This document shows positions 9,358 through 18,031 of a stretch of 64,000 nt of DNA, piece by piece (position 1 is the stretch's first letter; each line of letters opens with the position of its first letter). The position numbers and the translations under genes are program-made. Source of the DNA: Telluria mixta (GTDB lineage Bacteria; Pseudomonadota; Gammaproteobacteria; Burkholderiales; Burkholderiaceae_D); assembly GCF_029223865.1 (NCBI RefSeq), contig NZ_CP119520.1:3100001-3164000 (forward strand), in the 5' to 3' direction. The notes under the pieces are model-generated. The model worked only from the letters and a program-made list of their open reading frames with translations. It did not search any database and had not been told where the DNA came from.

Positions 9358-9840
9358 ATGTTGATTCATAAAGGAAATTTCCTAAAGTTCATTCTGGCCA
9401 GCCTGCTGCTGGTCTGTCTCGCGTCTTCCGCAGCGGCAGTGCGCGCACCGGAAGCCGTGGCGACGGAATTCTATGGCTGGTACCTGCAGACGCTGGACGC
9501 CGATCAGGATCCCCTGAGCGACCGCTACGACCGTCTGAATGCATACGTCGCGAAGCCCCTCGTCGACCAGCTGGTGAAGCGCCTGCTGGAGAAGACCCTC
9601 CAGCCGGGCGACTACTTCCTGCAATCGTCCCGCATCCACGGCGCCTGGCTGCGCGGGCACGTGCAGGCCGTCACCCTGCGCCGCCAGGCGCGCAGCGCGG
9701 ACGTCCTCGTCACGCTCGATGGGGACGGCGACGCGAAGCATGACGTGGTGTTGACGATGGTGCTGGACAACGGCGCGTGGAAGATCCGCCACGTGAACCG
9801 CGCGGCACTCGAAAGTTCCGCCAGCCAGCCCATCATTTGA
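9358..9840 (+). CDS. Small secreted protein of unknown function
   Basis: 160 aa protein with an N-terminal signal peptide (basic start MLIHKGNFLK, hydrophobic core FILASLLLVCLASSAAA, likely cleavage near residue 27). The mature part starts with APEAVATEFYGWYLQTLD and ends in a strand-rich segment (DVVLTMVLDNGAWKIRHVNR). This pattern recalls DUF3828-like or NTF2-like periplasmic proteins. A GGGAG sequence lies eight bases before the ATG. It sits between a divergent metalloenzyme gene and the tubulin-like cluster, 135 bases upstream of that cluster. It may or may not belong to it. Confidence 0.72.
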   Translation: MLIHKGNFLKFILASLLLVCLASSAAAVRAPEAVATEFYGWYLQTLDADQDPLSDRYDRLNAYVAKPLVDQLVKRLLEKTLQPGDYFLQSSRIHGAWLRGHVQAVTLRRQARSADVLVTLDGDGDAKHDVVLTMVLDNGAWKIRHVNRAALESSASQPII

Positions 9841-9901
9841 TCCGTAAAGCACAGCCACGTGCTACTCCGTGAACAGGGCGCCGTCGCCTTGATCCCGGCG
9901 C

Positions 9902-9907
9902 TATGAT
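9902..9907 (+). promoter_or_regulatory. Candidate -10 element ahead of the tubulin-like cluster
   Basis: TATGAT lies 68 bases upstream of the ATG of the first cluster gene, in the 135-base gap after the small secreted protein. No convincing -35 hexamer is visible at 17 bases. A short inverted repeat (CGGCCC...GGGCCG) follows at about 9923-9947. This is only a weak candidate. Confidence 0.3.
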
Positions 9908-9975
9908 TCCAAAACGATAACGGCCCCGAGTTTGAGCGGGCCGCGATCGATTTTGACGAATCGACGGTGGAGCGC

Positions 9976-11472
9976 ATGGCATACCGATGGGAAACGCCGG
10001 CCAGTATCTGGCTGGAGGACGAGCACAGCGGGCAGTTCGAGCTGGCGTCCAGCGACGGGCTGGGCCGGATCGACTGGCAGGCCGCCGCGCGCGGCCGCCT
10101 GGCCGATTGCGCGCACCTGCTCGGCGCCTCGCTGCCGCAATCCTGCGACCATGCCGCCATCTATCCCGAGGGATTCGCGTTCTGCCCGACCTGCGGCCGC
10201 CCGCTCGAACGTCTCGGCGCCGTGCCCGAACATCGCCCCGACTGGTGGGGCCCCCATGCAGATGCGCTGCTGCCCCGGCACGTGCCGCATGGGTTACCCG
10301 TGACGTCGCTGGCGCTGGGCGACAGCCTCGAAGAACGGCCGCCCGCGCCGGAGGTCGGCCGCTTCGACGCCGCGATGCCGCCGCCGCCGAACGCCCATTG
10401 CGTGTTTGCCGCCGCCACCTTCGGCTTTCCCGAACAGCGCCTGCTCGCGCTGGCGCCGGGGCGGGGCGTGCTGCAGTACTGGGATCCGCTGGCGGAAGTC
10501 TGGCACGTGCTGCTGCCGGAAGAGGGCGCGGCCGATCTCGCGTTCGGCGCGTCCGACTATGGCTGGCTGCCGACAGCGCACCTGCAGGTGCCGGCGCGCC
10601 GCGGCGATGTCGCGCTCGTGCCCACGGCGCGCGGCCTGTACCGCCTCGCCATCAACCCGGTCAGCGAGACGTGCCGCACGGAGGCCGTGCTGGCCGCGCC
10701 GGTCGTCGCCGCGCCGGGCCTGATGCGGCGCCAGCTGGGCGTCCTCGTGCGCAATCCGGGCGGCACGCTGGGCCTGTGCGGTCTCGGTGCCGACCTGTCG
10801 CCCGGGCCGCAATTCGATTGCGGCGCGCTGCCGCTGACCGGCTGGACGCGGCCCATCGGCTACGACGGCCAGCTGTTCTGGCTGCACGGCGAGGGGCAGC
10901 TCGTGTGGCGTCCGGGCGAAGCACCGCGCTGGCTTGCGTGGCCGGACACATGGCTGCCCAGCCTCGACCTCGGCGGCCCCACCCTGAGCCGCGACGGCCG
11001 CATGTGGCTGATCGGGCATGACGGCCAGTCGTATTCGTTCCTCGAACTGGGGAGCGACCATCCGCAGCGCGAACCGATCGACGGCGCGCGCCTCGGCTTC
11101 GCGAATCTGTTGTTCCGGCGCGGCCATCCCGTCGTCGACGAACCGTGGTCCGGCGAGCACGTCGAGGACCAGCACGAGGACGATTCCCTCGTCCTGCCGC
11201 TGCTGCGCAGCTTCAACAATAACCGCAGCCAGCCCAGCGGGCTCGTGCTGCGCTTTCACAAATACACCGGCCGCGCCGAAGAGGCGCTGGCCAACCGCGT
11301 GATCGCCCGCACCACGGTGGAGTGGATCGGCCGGCGCAACGTGATCCTGGACGAGGTGGCGCGCCTCGCGCGGCCGCTCGAGTGCGTGCCCTTCGTTTAC
11401 GCCAACCGCCTGTGGCTGCACCACCCAGACTGGAACCGGATCCGCGGCTGGAATCTGGAAGCGCCGACGTGA
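9976..11472 (+). CDS. Unknown protein with Cys pair, first gene of tubulin-like cluster
   Basis: 498 aa, family not recognised. The start chosen is the ATG at MAYRWETPASIW, preceded by GGTGGAG; a GTG three codons upstream is possible but lies inside that ribosome site. Near residue 70 there is a single CxxC in GFAFCPTCGRPLERL, the half of a zinc ribbon. From about residue 130 onward the sequence repeats short strand-turn-strand units (LALAPGRGVLQYWDP, LVPTARGLYRLAINP, LTGWTRPIGYDGQLFWLHG, LSRDGRMWLIGHDGQSYSF), suggesting a beta-propeller. No signal peptide or membrane helix is evident, so it is probably cytoplasmic. The stop overlaps the GTG start of the vWA-like gene (GTGA), which ties it to the same operon. 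Confidence 0.8.
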   Translation: MAYRWETPASIWLEDEHSGQFELASSDGLGRIDWQAAARGRLADCAHLLGASLPQSCDHAAIYPEGFAFCPTCGRPLERLGAVPEHRPDWWGPHADALLPRHVPHGLPVTSLALGDSLEERPPAPEVGRFDAAMPPPPNAHCVFAAATFGFPEQRLLALAPGRGVLQYWDPLAEVWHVLLPEEGAADLAFGASDYGWLPTAHLQVPARRGDVALVPTARGLYRLAINPVSETCRTEAVLAAPVVAAPGLMRRQLGVLVRNPGGTLGLCGLGADLSPGPQFDCGALPLTGWTRPIGYDGQLFWLHGEGQLVWRPGEAPRWLAWPDTWLPSLDLGGPTLSRDGRMWLIGHDGQSYSFLELGSDHPQREPIDGARLGFANLLFRRGHPVVDEPWSGEHVEDQHEDDSLVLPLLRSFNNNRSQPSGLVLRFHKYTGRAEEALANRVIARTTVEWIGRRNVILDEVARLARPLECVPFVYANRLWLHHPDWNRIRGWNLEAPT

Positions 11473-12944
11473 CGGCCGCCCGCCTGTTCGTCCTCCTCCT
11501 GGCGCTGTGCGGCATCGCCCCCGCCTGGGCCGTGCCGCAGGTCGTGCTCGTGCAGAACTCGGGCTGGATGGAGCCGTTCTACACCGACCCGCAATCGCCC
11601 TTCAAGCCGCTGGTGGCTGCGCTGGCCGGCAATGTCGCGCAGCCGGGCGACGCGCTCGTGCTGGCCGCGTTCAACCAGTCGCGGCCCGGCGCGCCATCGC
11701 CGCGCGCGCTGCTGTCCGAGCAGGTGACGAAGGAGACGCCTGCGCACGTGCAGGCCGCGCTGGCGGGCCTGCAGACGGCCCGCAAACCCGGCGGCACCGC
11801 GCTGGCCGACACGGACCTGGGCGAGGCCATGGAGACGACGGTCACCAAGGTATTGGGCGGAAAGGCAGGCCTCGTCTGGCTCGTGACGAACAACCGCAAC
11901 AGCCCGAACAACGACCAGGCCACCGCGCAGCGCAACCGCGAATTCTATGCGCTGATCCACAAGGGCCCCGCCATCACGAAGGCGCTCGCGTTCCCGTTGC
12001 GGATGCCGGTGCAGGGCCAGCATTACCACGCGAACGGCCTGATGGTGTACGTGTTCGCGGTCGGGCCGGAAGGCGCCCGCGCCCTCGACGCGCTGCTCGC
12101 CCGCGTGCAGCGCGTGATCACCGAGCCGCCCGCGCGCCTGAAACCGCTCGACCGCGACACGGTGCGGCTCGTGCCGCGCAAGGTCGAGAACGCGCCCGGC
12201 GTCGAGTTCTCGATGGATGCGGCGGGCCGCCTGCGCGCCGACGTTGCCCCGGATGCGCGCACGCCCAGCGCGACGATCCAGTGGCAGCTGCAGAACACGA
12301 TGTACCCGTACACGATCGCGGGCGCGACGATCTCCGCGCGCTCGATGCTCGGCGGCGAGAGCCATCCGATCGCGTTGAAGACGAATACCGTCACGCGGCT
12401 GGCGCCGGGCCGTGCGGAGCCGCTCGCGTCGACCGTGCAACTGCCCGTCGCGCAGCTTCCGGGTAAATGGTCGATGGCGGCACTGAAATCGGCCGGCTCC
12501 GCGTACGTGCTGCCGGGCCGCATCGAGCTGCACCTGCAGGGCCAGCGGCTGGAACTGTCGCAGGCGTTCCGCGAGCGCATGGCGGCGCTGTTCCCCGGCG
12601 ACCCGTTGCCGGACATCTTCACACCGCCCGCCGACATCCAGGCATCGACGGCCGTGCTGCCCGTCGAGGTGCACGTGCACTACGGCTCGGGGCCGCTCGT
12701 CGCGCTGCTCGCCGGCGGGCTCGCGCTGCTGGCGGCCGGCGCCGGCGCCGCGTATGCGTACGGCCGGCCGCGCCGGGTGCAGCTCGTCGTGGAAGACGAA
12801 CTGCGCACCGTGCATACGCGGGCGGGCGCCACGCAACCGATCTACGACAAGGCGGGCAATGAAGTGGCCCGCCTGAAGACGACCTTGTTCGGCCACCAGT
12901 TGCTGGACCTGCGCGAAGGCGCGCAGGTACGGCTCGGCCGATGA
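11469..12944 (+). CDS. Secreted, membrane-anchored vWA-like protein with degenerate MIDAS
   Basis: 491 aa, starting at GTG in the GTGA overlap with the preceding gene. Residues 1-21 are a signal peptide (RLFVLLLALCGIAPAWA). The mature N-terminus looks like a von Willebrand A fold: first strand VVLVQNSGWM at 25-34 where DxSxS is expected, GGTALADTDLGEAM at 108-121, and LVWLVTNNRNS at 135-145. The first MIDAS aspartate is replaced by Gln/Asn, so metal binding is probably altered. A strand-rich middle (about 240-405) is followed by one membrane helix at 409-431 and a short basic, strand-rich cytoplasmic domain of about 60 residues. The predicted topology is periplasmic vWA with a cytoplasmic tail, which could link the envelope to the tubulin-like protein encoded downstream. 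It overlaps the next gene by four bases. Confidence 0.78.
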   Translation: MTAARLFVLLLALCGIAPAWAVPQVVLVQNSGWMEPFYTDPQSPFKPLVAALAGNVAQPGDALVLAAFNQSRPGAPSPRALLSEQVTKETPAHVQAALAGLQTARKPGGTALADTDLGEAMETTVTKVLGGKAGLVWLVTNNRNSPNNDQATAQRNREFYALIHKGPAITKALAFPLRMPVQGQHYHANGLMVYVFAVGPEGARALDALLARVQRVITEPPARLKPLDRDTVRLVPRKVENAPGVEFSMDAAGRLRADVAPDARTPSATIQWQLQNTMYPYTIAGATISARSMLGGESHPIALKTNTVTRLAPGRAEPLASTVQLPVAQLPGKWSMAALKSAGSAYVLPGRIELHLQGQRLELSQAFRERMAALFPGDPLPDIFTPPADIQASTAVLPVEVHVHYGSGPLVALLAGGLALLAAGAGAAYAYGRPRRVQLVVEDELRTVHTRAGATQPIYDKAGNEVARLKTTLFGHQLLDLREGAQVRLGR

Positions 12945-13438
12945 ACCCACGGGAACCCTCCACCATGCAGAACGACCAGACCAAGCCCGCCCCCGACACC
13001 GCCGGCACCGATCCGGGTTTCAAATTGCCCGGCCAGACGGCGACCACGCCGCAGGACAGCCTGCCGAAGACGACGCCCGACACGGCCACGCAGCCCGTCG
13101 AGATCGCACCCGGCGGCGCCACCAACACGAGCGCGGCGCCGCTGCGCGACACGGCCGGGCGCGACATGGCCATCGGCGCCGTCGCCTTCGTCGTGCTGCT
13201 GGTGATTTACTTCTTCGTGCGCAACGCCTACGTGCACCACCTCGTCGTCAAGCGCGTGGCGCCGTCGTCCGCTGGCAGCGCGGGCTGGCTGCTGTTCGTC
13301 GGCATGGGCTTTTTGTCGGCCGCCGTCGTGCTGGCCGTCGTCAACGCGAGCAAATACCTGACCCCGGCGATCACCGGACCGCTGGTCGTCGTCGGCGTCG
13401 TGACGCTGGTCGCGGCCTTCTTCGTCGGCCGCCGCTGA
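12941..13438 (+). CDS. Three-helix membrane protein of tubulin-like cluster
   Basis: 165 aa, family not recognised. The ATG overlaps the stop of the vWA-like gene (ATGA). An alternative ATG eight codons later has no better ribosome site. The first 70 or so residues are Pro/Thr/Ala-rich and probably disordered. Three hydrophobic segments follow: AIGAVAFVVLLVIYFFV, WLLFVGMGFLSAAVVLAVV and GPLVVVGVVTLVAAFFVG. The C-terminus ends with GRR. It is likely a small inner-membrane partner of the vWA-like and tubulin-like proteins. Function is unknown; the operon position is the only clue. Confidence 0.78.
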   Translation: MNPREPSTMQNDQTKPAPDTAGTDPGFKLPGQTATTPQDSLPKTTPDTATQPVEIAPGGATNTSAAPLRDTAGRDMAIGAVAFVVLLVIYFFVRNAYVHHLVVKRVAPSSAGSAGWLLFVGMGFLSAAVVLAVVNASKYLTPAITGPLVVVGVVTLVAAFFVGRR

Positions 13439-13456
13439 CCTTTCAAAGAGAACACC

Positions 13457-16400
13457 ATGGCAGATTTTCCCGATCCCGCATCCCTCGGCAATAAAGCCGA
13501 GCTGAAAGTCGACCTGCGACCGACCTTGTTCATCGGCGCCGGGGGCACCGGCATGGAAGTCATGATGCGCATCCGCCGCCGCATCCTCGCGGCCGTGTGG
13601 AACCGCCGGCATCCGACCCGCGTCGACTCCATCGCCGACTTCCCCGTCGCGCGCTTCCTCCATTTCGACCTCGATGCGAACGCCGTCATCGACGAAGGTA
13701 AATCGCAGCGCACCGACCCGTGGTTCGAGCTGGTCAAACTGTCCGACGAAGAACGCCTCGTCGAACCGCTCGACCTGCCGCAGTACCACGAGTCGGACGA
13801 CAGCCTCGCGCGCTTCCCGCTGATCGAAAACTGGATGCCGCTGCGTCCCAAAAAACTGCGCTCGCTGGGCATCGACCCGTCCAAGGGCGCGGGCCAGATC
13901 CGTGCGCTGGCACGCTTGTACCTGTTCGACAAATACCCGAAGCTGCGCGGCCGCATCAAGGGCGCGCTGAATTTCCTGAGCAGTAACGCGGGCATCGAGC
14001 GCAAGGAGAATTACCAGCGCCTCGGCCTGCAGGTCGACACGTCCAAATTCCGCATCGTCGTCATCGCGTCGAACGCGGGCGGCACGGGCGCGGGCAGCGC
14101 CATTGACCTGGGCTGGATCGCGAAGGCCGTCGCACGCCAGGAAGTGTCGGACAGCCAGGTCGACCTCGTGATGTTCCTGCCGTCCGGCTACGCGAAGGCG
14201 AACAAGGAGCGTACGGAGGCGAATGCGTACGCCACCATGATGGAGCTGGAGACGGGCATGCGCGACATGAATGCGCGCGTGCAGTGGATGGAGCCGGACA
14301 GCATTGTCGGCCGCGGCACGCCGTTCGACGACGTGTACTTCGTCGACACCGCGAACCTCGCGAACAAGGCCACGCAGGACGTGAAGGACGTGTACCAGAT
14401 GGTGGCCGATACGCTGTTCGAGGATTTCGCGTCGGCCGATTTCGCCAACCGCAAGCGCTCCGTCGCCGTCAACCAGCAGCAGCACAAGCTCGGGCCGTAC
14501 AACCCGCGCGTGCCGGAGCAGCGCTTCGGCGACATGCGCCTGTCGTACTCGAAGGTGTATTCCGCGTTCGGCCAGTCCGTCCTCGACACGCAGCAAAGCC
14601 TGCGCGAAGACATCCGCGCGTATGAACTGGCGGCGCTGATGGTGAAGGCGTTCTTCGGCCTCGTCGCGGTCGACGGCACGGCCGCGCGGCGCGCCACCGA
14701 CCAGGAACGCGACGCCTTCATGCGCGAGCAGATGGGCATGGCCGAGCACCCGTTCGCGGAGTTCCCCGATTTCAAGAAGGGCACCGTCGACGTCACGCCG
14801 TTCCCGGAATACGCGCTGACGGACATGCTCCTGCTGGACAAGGACCAGCGTTCGCTGCTGGAGCGCGTCGAGAGCAAGGTGCAGCTGGAGATGGACCGCA
14901 TCATGGCCTCGTACGACTTGAAGCTTTGGCGCGAGAAGGTCGTCGAGCTGCTGCCGAACCTGGAGCGCGACGCCATCCGCGAAGCCGGCGCCACGGCCGA
15001 GACGAGCGAGGACCGCATCAAGCGCCACACCGGTGAACTGCTCGCGCAGTTGCGCCTGAACGTGCGCGGCCGCCTGTACATGCTGCTGGACGACCGCAAG
15101 CAGGGCGGCCTCGAATTCGTGCTGTCGCTGCTGGAGCAGGTGAAGGCACGTCTCGCGCAGCGCGACCTGGCCAACGTCCAGCGCAACGGCAAGCGTTATC
15201 GCGACGTGCGCGACGCGTTGCGCACGCGCCAGGTCGAGGAATCGCTGAACAACCTGACGCAGGCTGCGGGGCGCCTGTTCGGCAAGGATGCGCAGGCGCG
15301 CGAAATCATGAACCACCTGAAGCGCGACATCGCGGACTACCTGCGCTTCCACCTGCTCGCCGTCGCGGCGGGACAATCCATCGAGGTGATGCAAAGCCTG
15401 TCCGGCTGGCTGGGCGAACCGCAGGCGCCGGACGAACACGGGCAAGTGCGCTGGAGCGGCGTGGCTGGGGAATTCCAGGAAGGGCGGCGTAACGTGGGCG
15501 CGATGCTGGCCGCCGTCGACCAGCGCATCGGCCAGCTGCGTGCCGATGCGCGCCAGGAGCACGCAACCTATATCAAGCTGGCGAGCGACGTGCTGCCGGA
15601 ACCCGTGCGGCTGACGGGCGACGTGAGTGCGTGGAGCGAAGACGTGCTGCTGGAATTCGGCGGCTCCGCGCGCCTGTTCCCGCAACTGGGCGACGAGAGA
15701 CTGCGTTCCGATCTGCTGTTAAAACTGTTCCGGCGCGCGCAGTTGCAGCTGTCGGGCGAGCAGGCCGTGGCCGAGCTGCCCGATCCGCTCGTGGAGCGTC
15801 TCGGCGCGATGTCGCCGCAGGAGCGGCACCGCATCTTCTCCGAGTGGATCAAGAGCGCCATGCCGTGGATTAACGCGCGCTTCTCGGCCGAGTTCACTCC
15901 CAGCGCCGACCAGTTCAAGTGCTTCATCGGCGTGGGCGACCCGGCCGCGTGGCGCAAGCTGGAAGGGGAGATCCGCGCGGCCGTGCCGACCGGCTTCTTC
16001 CACGGCGACCTCGTGTCCGTCGTGAACACGGGCGTGCCTGGACGAGCCGTCTGCTACATCGAGCTGTCCGGCTACCCGATGACGGTGCTGCGCGGCTTGC
16101 CGACGTGGCGCGCCAGCTACCAGATCGAGAACCCGAAGATCCCCACGCACCTGCACTTCGATTCGACGCGCTTCCGCCATCCGATCTCGCCGTCGATGGA
16201 CGAGCTGAATCGCCTGGCCGACGATTACGAATTCTTCCTCGCCGCCATCGCGCTGGGCGTCCTGCGCCGCAAGCAGGACGCGGGCGATCGCGAGGCCGCG
16301 TTCCAGCCGCGCGGGCAATACCTGTTCGAGGTCGAGCAGGGCGCGGGCGAGTGGCTCCAGATCGGCAACGAGTACGCGATCCGCTCCAACGGCCTGCCGC

Positions 16401-17182
16401 CGTACTACCGCGAGCAGGTGATCGCGGCGACGCGCCAGCGCCTGGCCGCCATGGGCCCGCACCAGCTGGCGCTGCTGGCCGCGCTGATGCGCCATTATCA
16501 ACTGCGGGTGTACGAGCCGAAGCTGGAAGTGGACGAGACGGGTGCCCAGCTGCCGTCGCCGTCGCTCCCCTACATCACGGCGCGGCGCCTGTACGACCAG
16601 TGGATGCGGCGCGCGGTCTCGATCGATCCGCAGCTGTCGCCGGCACAGGTGGAAGCGGCGCTCGCGCAGCTCGACACGTGGACGGAGACCGTGCCCGATT
16701 CCGCCTCCGATGCGTACGCGTGGGAAGTCGAGCGGCCCACGGACAAGCGCGTGATCCGGCCTGAGTTCCTGTCGGCCGACGCGCGCGCCGCGCAGGCGCT
16801 GGAACGCCGGGCGGCAAATCCGGTCATGCCGTCCGCGCAGTACGCGCCGGCCGCGCCGACCGTCGTCGCACCGACGCCGGGCGCACCGGATGCGGTGCCT
16901 GCGCCGAGCCTTGGGCCGGCCGCGTACGTCGTCGGCGCGACACCGATCCCCGCGCGCTACAAGCTGTTTGTGGGCGGCACCCAGCGCGGGCCGTTCGCGC
17001 TCGACGAAGTCGTGCAGCAGCTCACGCGCGGCGAGATCGACGCGGGCACGCGCATCTGGAACATGCAGTGGAATCCGCGCACGGACAAGTGGAAGACGGT
17101 CGGCGACATCCCGGAACTGATGGCGGCCGCCGGTGCCGCGATTCCCGATCCGGACGACGACGGCATCCCGGACCCGGAATAA
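13457..17182 (+). CDS. Tubulin/FtsZ-like protein with C-terminal GYF_2-like domain
   Basis: 1241 aa. The N-terminal region has the two glycine motifs expected of the tubulin-like (Pfam Tubulin_2) family: TLFIGAGGTGMEVM at residues 24-36 and VVIASNAGGTGAGSAIDLGW at 201-220, the latter equivalent to the tubulin G-box. Long helical stretches fill about 380-900. A Pro/Ala-rich linker (about 1125-1165) leads to YKLFVGGTQRGPFALDEVV...GEIDAGTRIWN...DKWKTVGDIPEL, which fits the GYF_2 pattern (G..RGPF, W near the end). The tail is acidic (IPDPDDDGIPDPE). From memory, Makarova and Koonin described FtsZ-like families of this kind and linked one to a vWA-containing membrane-remodelling system. The upstream vWA-like and membrane genes fit that picture. 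An AAAGAGA ribosome site precedes the ATG. GTP binding and polymerisation are inferred, not shown. Confidence 0.85.
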   Translation: MADFPDPASLGNKAELKVDLRPTLFIGAGGTGMEVMMRIRRRILAAVWNRRHPTRVDSIADFPVARFLHFDLDANAVIDEGKSQRTDPWFELVKLSDEERLVEPLDLPQYHESDDSLARFPLIENWMPLRPKKLRSLGIDPSKGAGQIRALARLYLFDKYPKLRGRIKGALNFLSSNAGIERKENYQRLGLQVDTSKFRIVVIASNAGGTGAGSAIDLGWIAKAVARQEVSDSQVDLVMFLPSGYAKANKERTEANAYATMMELETGMRDMNARVQWMEPDSIVGRGTPFDDVYFVDTANLANKATQDVKDVYQMVADTLFEDFASADFANRKRSVAVNQQQHKLGPYNPRVPEQRFGDMRLSYSKVYSAFGQSVLDTQQSLREDIRAYELAALMVKAFFGLVAVDGTAARRATDQERDAFMREQMGMAEHPFAEFPDFKKGTVDVTPFPEYALTDMLLLDKDQRSLLERVESKVQLEMDRIMASYDLKLWREKVVELLPNLERDAIREAGATAETSEDRIKRHTGELLAQLRLNVRGRLYMLLDDRKQGGLEFVLSLLEQVKARLAQRDLANVQRNGKRYRDVRDALRTRQVEESLNNLTQAAGRLFGKDAQAREIMNHLKRDIADYLRFHLLAVAAGQSIEVMQSLSGWLGEPQAPDEHGQVRWSGVAGEFQEGRRNVGAMLAAVDQRIGQLRADARQEHATYIKLASDVLPEPVRLTGDVSAWSEDVLLEFGGSARLFPQLGDERLRSDLLLKLFRRAQLQLSGEQAVAELPDPLVERLGAMSPQERHRIFSEWIKSAMPWINARFSAEFTPSADQFKCFIGVGDPAAWRKLEGEIRAAVPTGFFHGDLVSVVNTGVPGRAVCYIELSGYPMTVLRGLPTWRASYQIENPKIPTHLHFDSTRFRHPISPSMDELNRLADDYEFFLAAIALGVLRRKQDAGDREAAFQPRGQYLFEVEQGAGEWLQIGNEYAIRSNGLPPYYREQVIAATRQRLAAMGPHQLALLAALMRHYQLRVYEPKLEVDETGAQLPSPSLPYITARRLYDQWMRRAVSIDPQLSPAQVEAALAQLDTWTETVPDSASDAYAWEVERPTDKRVIRPEFLSADARAAQALERRAANPVMPSAQYAPAAPTVVAPTPGAPDAVPAPSLGPAAYVVGATPIPARYKLFVGGTQRGPFALDEVVQQLTRGEIDAGTRIWNMQWNPRTDKWKTVGDIPELMAAAGAAIPDPDDDGIPDPE

Positions 17183-17191
17183 GGACGCACC

Positions 17192-18031
17192 GTGCAGGAC
17201 GAAGCGATCTACCGCTGCATCAACACCGCCTGCGCGCGCGGCATGCCGCGTCGCGTGAATTACTGTCCGTATTGCGGGACGGCCCAGCAGACGGGGGCGC
17301 CGCCACCGCCGGACGATGAACGCGTACGCCGCGATGCCGCCGTCGCTGCTGCCGCGACGGCCGGGGCGGAGGCCGTGGCCGGATTGTCGGGCTGGTCGGA
17401 CGCGCCCGATACCGTGCAGGAGGCGGCACCACCCCCGCCACCGCCCAACGCGACACCGTCCGCGACTGCCTTTGGCCGCAGCGGCCGCCCGGTCGAGGCC
17501 GACCCTGTGCCGCCGCCGGAGCGGGGCCGCGGCATCCCGTGGTCGCCGCATCCGACGCCGCCGCCTGCCCCGAAGCCTGCCGGCCGCCAGCCGATCCGCC
17601 TGCGCTGGTGGATCGTCGCGCTGGCCGTGCTGTGGGGCGTGTGGCTGTGGGCCAAGCCGTCGGCGAAGAAGATCGACAAGCGCATCGACGCCGCCATCAC
17701 GCTGGCGCAAGCCTGCCAGGGCAAGCAGGCGCAGGACGAGCTGATCGCGCTGCGCAGCAGCCGCGCCACGCCGCAGCAGCTGGAGCGCCTGCAGCGCGGA
17801 CTGAACGAGGCGTCCAGCGCGTGCACGCGCAAGCGCCAGCGTGCGAGCGCGTGGGCGGACGCGCGCGGCCCGATCGAATCCGCGCTGGCCTCCGGCAGCG
17901 TCGAGCGGGCCCGTTCCCGCCTGCAGGCGTTCACGAAGCGCTGGGGCGAGGACGACAACACGCGCGCGCTCAAGGCGCGCATCGATGCCGCGCGCGCCGA
18001 GCATCCGCTGGCTATCCCGCCAGACGTGTAA
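17192..18031 (+). CDS. Zinc-ribbon membrane protein, last gene of tubulin-like cluster
   Basis: 279 aa with a GTG start preceded by AAGGA. The N-terminus is a zinc ribbon with C9, C14, C25 and C28 (YRCINTAC...YCPYCG). A Pro-rich, low-complexity linker runs to about residue 135. One membrane helix (RWWIVALAVLWGVWLWA, about 138-154) follows. The C-terminal 110 residues are Arg/Ala-rich and helical with two cysteines (ACQGKQ and SSACTRK), presumably on the far side of the membrane. It lies nine bases after the tubulin-like gene. Its last 20 bases overlap the 3' end of the convergent FAD oxidoreductase gene. Adaptor or anchoring function is inferred from architecture. Confidence 0.8.
   Translation: MQDEAIYRCINTACARGMPRRVNYCPYCGTAQQTGAPPPPDDERVRRDAAVAAAATAGAEAVAGLSGWSDAPDTVQEAAPPPPPPNATPSATAFGRSGRPVEADPVPPPERGRGIPWSPHPTPPPAPKPAGRQPIRLRWWIVALAVLWGVWLWAKPSAKKIDKRIDAAITLAQACQGKQAQDELIALRSSRATPQQLERLQRGLNEASSACTRKRQRASAWADARGPIESALASGSVERARSRLQAFTKRWGEDDNTRALKARIDAARAEHPLAIPPDV

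Noticed and set aside
12842..15685. Very long antisense open frame (947 codons, minus strand) opposite the tubulin-like gene
   Set aside because: Its protein is low-complexity His/Arg/Val-rich, typical of antisense frames in GC-rich genes, and the sense frame has clear domains. Other antisense frames (for example around 4909-8328, 44368-48906 and 58111-61062) were rejected for the same reason.
13457..17182. Cell-division FtsZ
   Set aside because: The protein is over three times the usual FtsZ length, lacks the FtsZ C-terminal ZipA/FtsA-binding peptide, and is not near ftsA, ftsQ or mur genes.
9976..18031. Tellurite/TerY-type stress system
   Set aside because: A vWA-like protein is present but there is no TerD, kinase or phosphatase gene in the cluster, and the vWA-like protein is exported.
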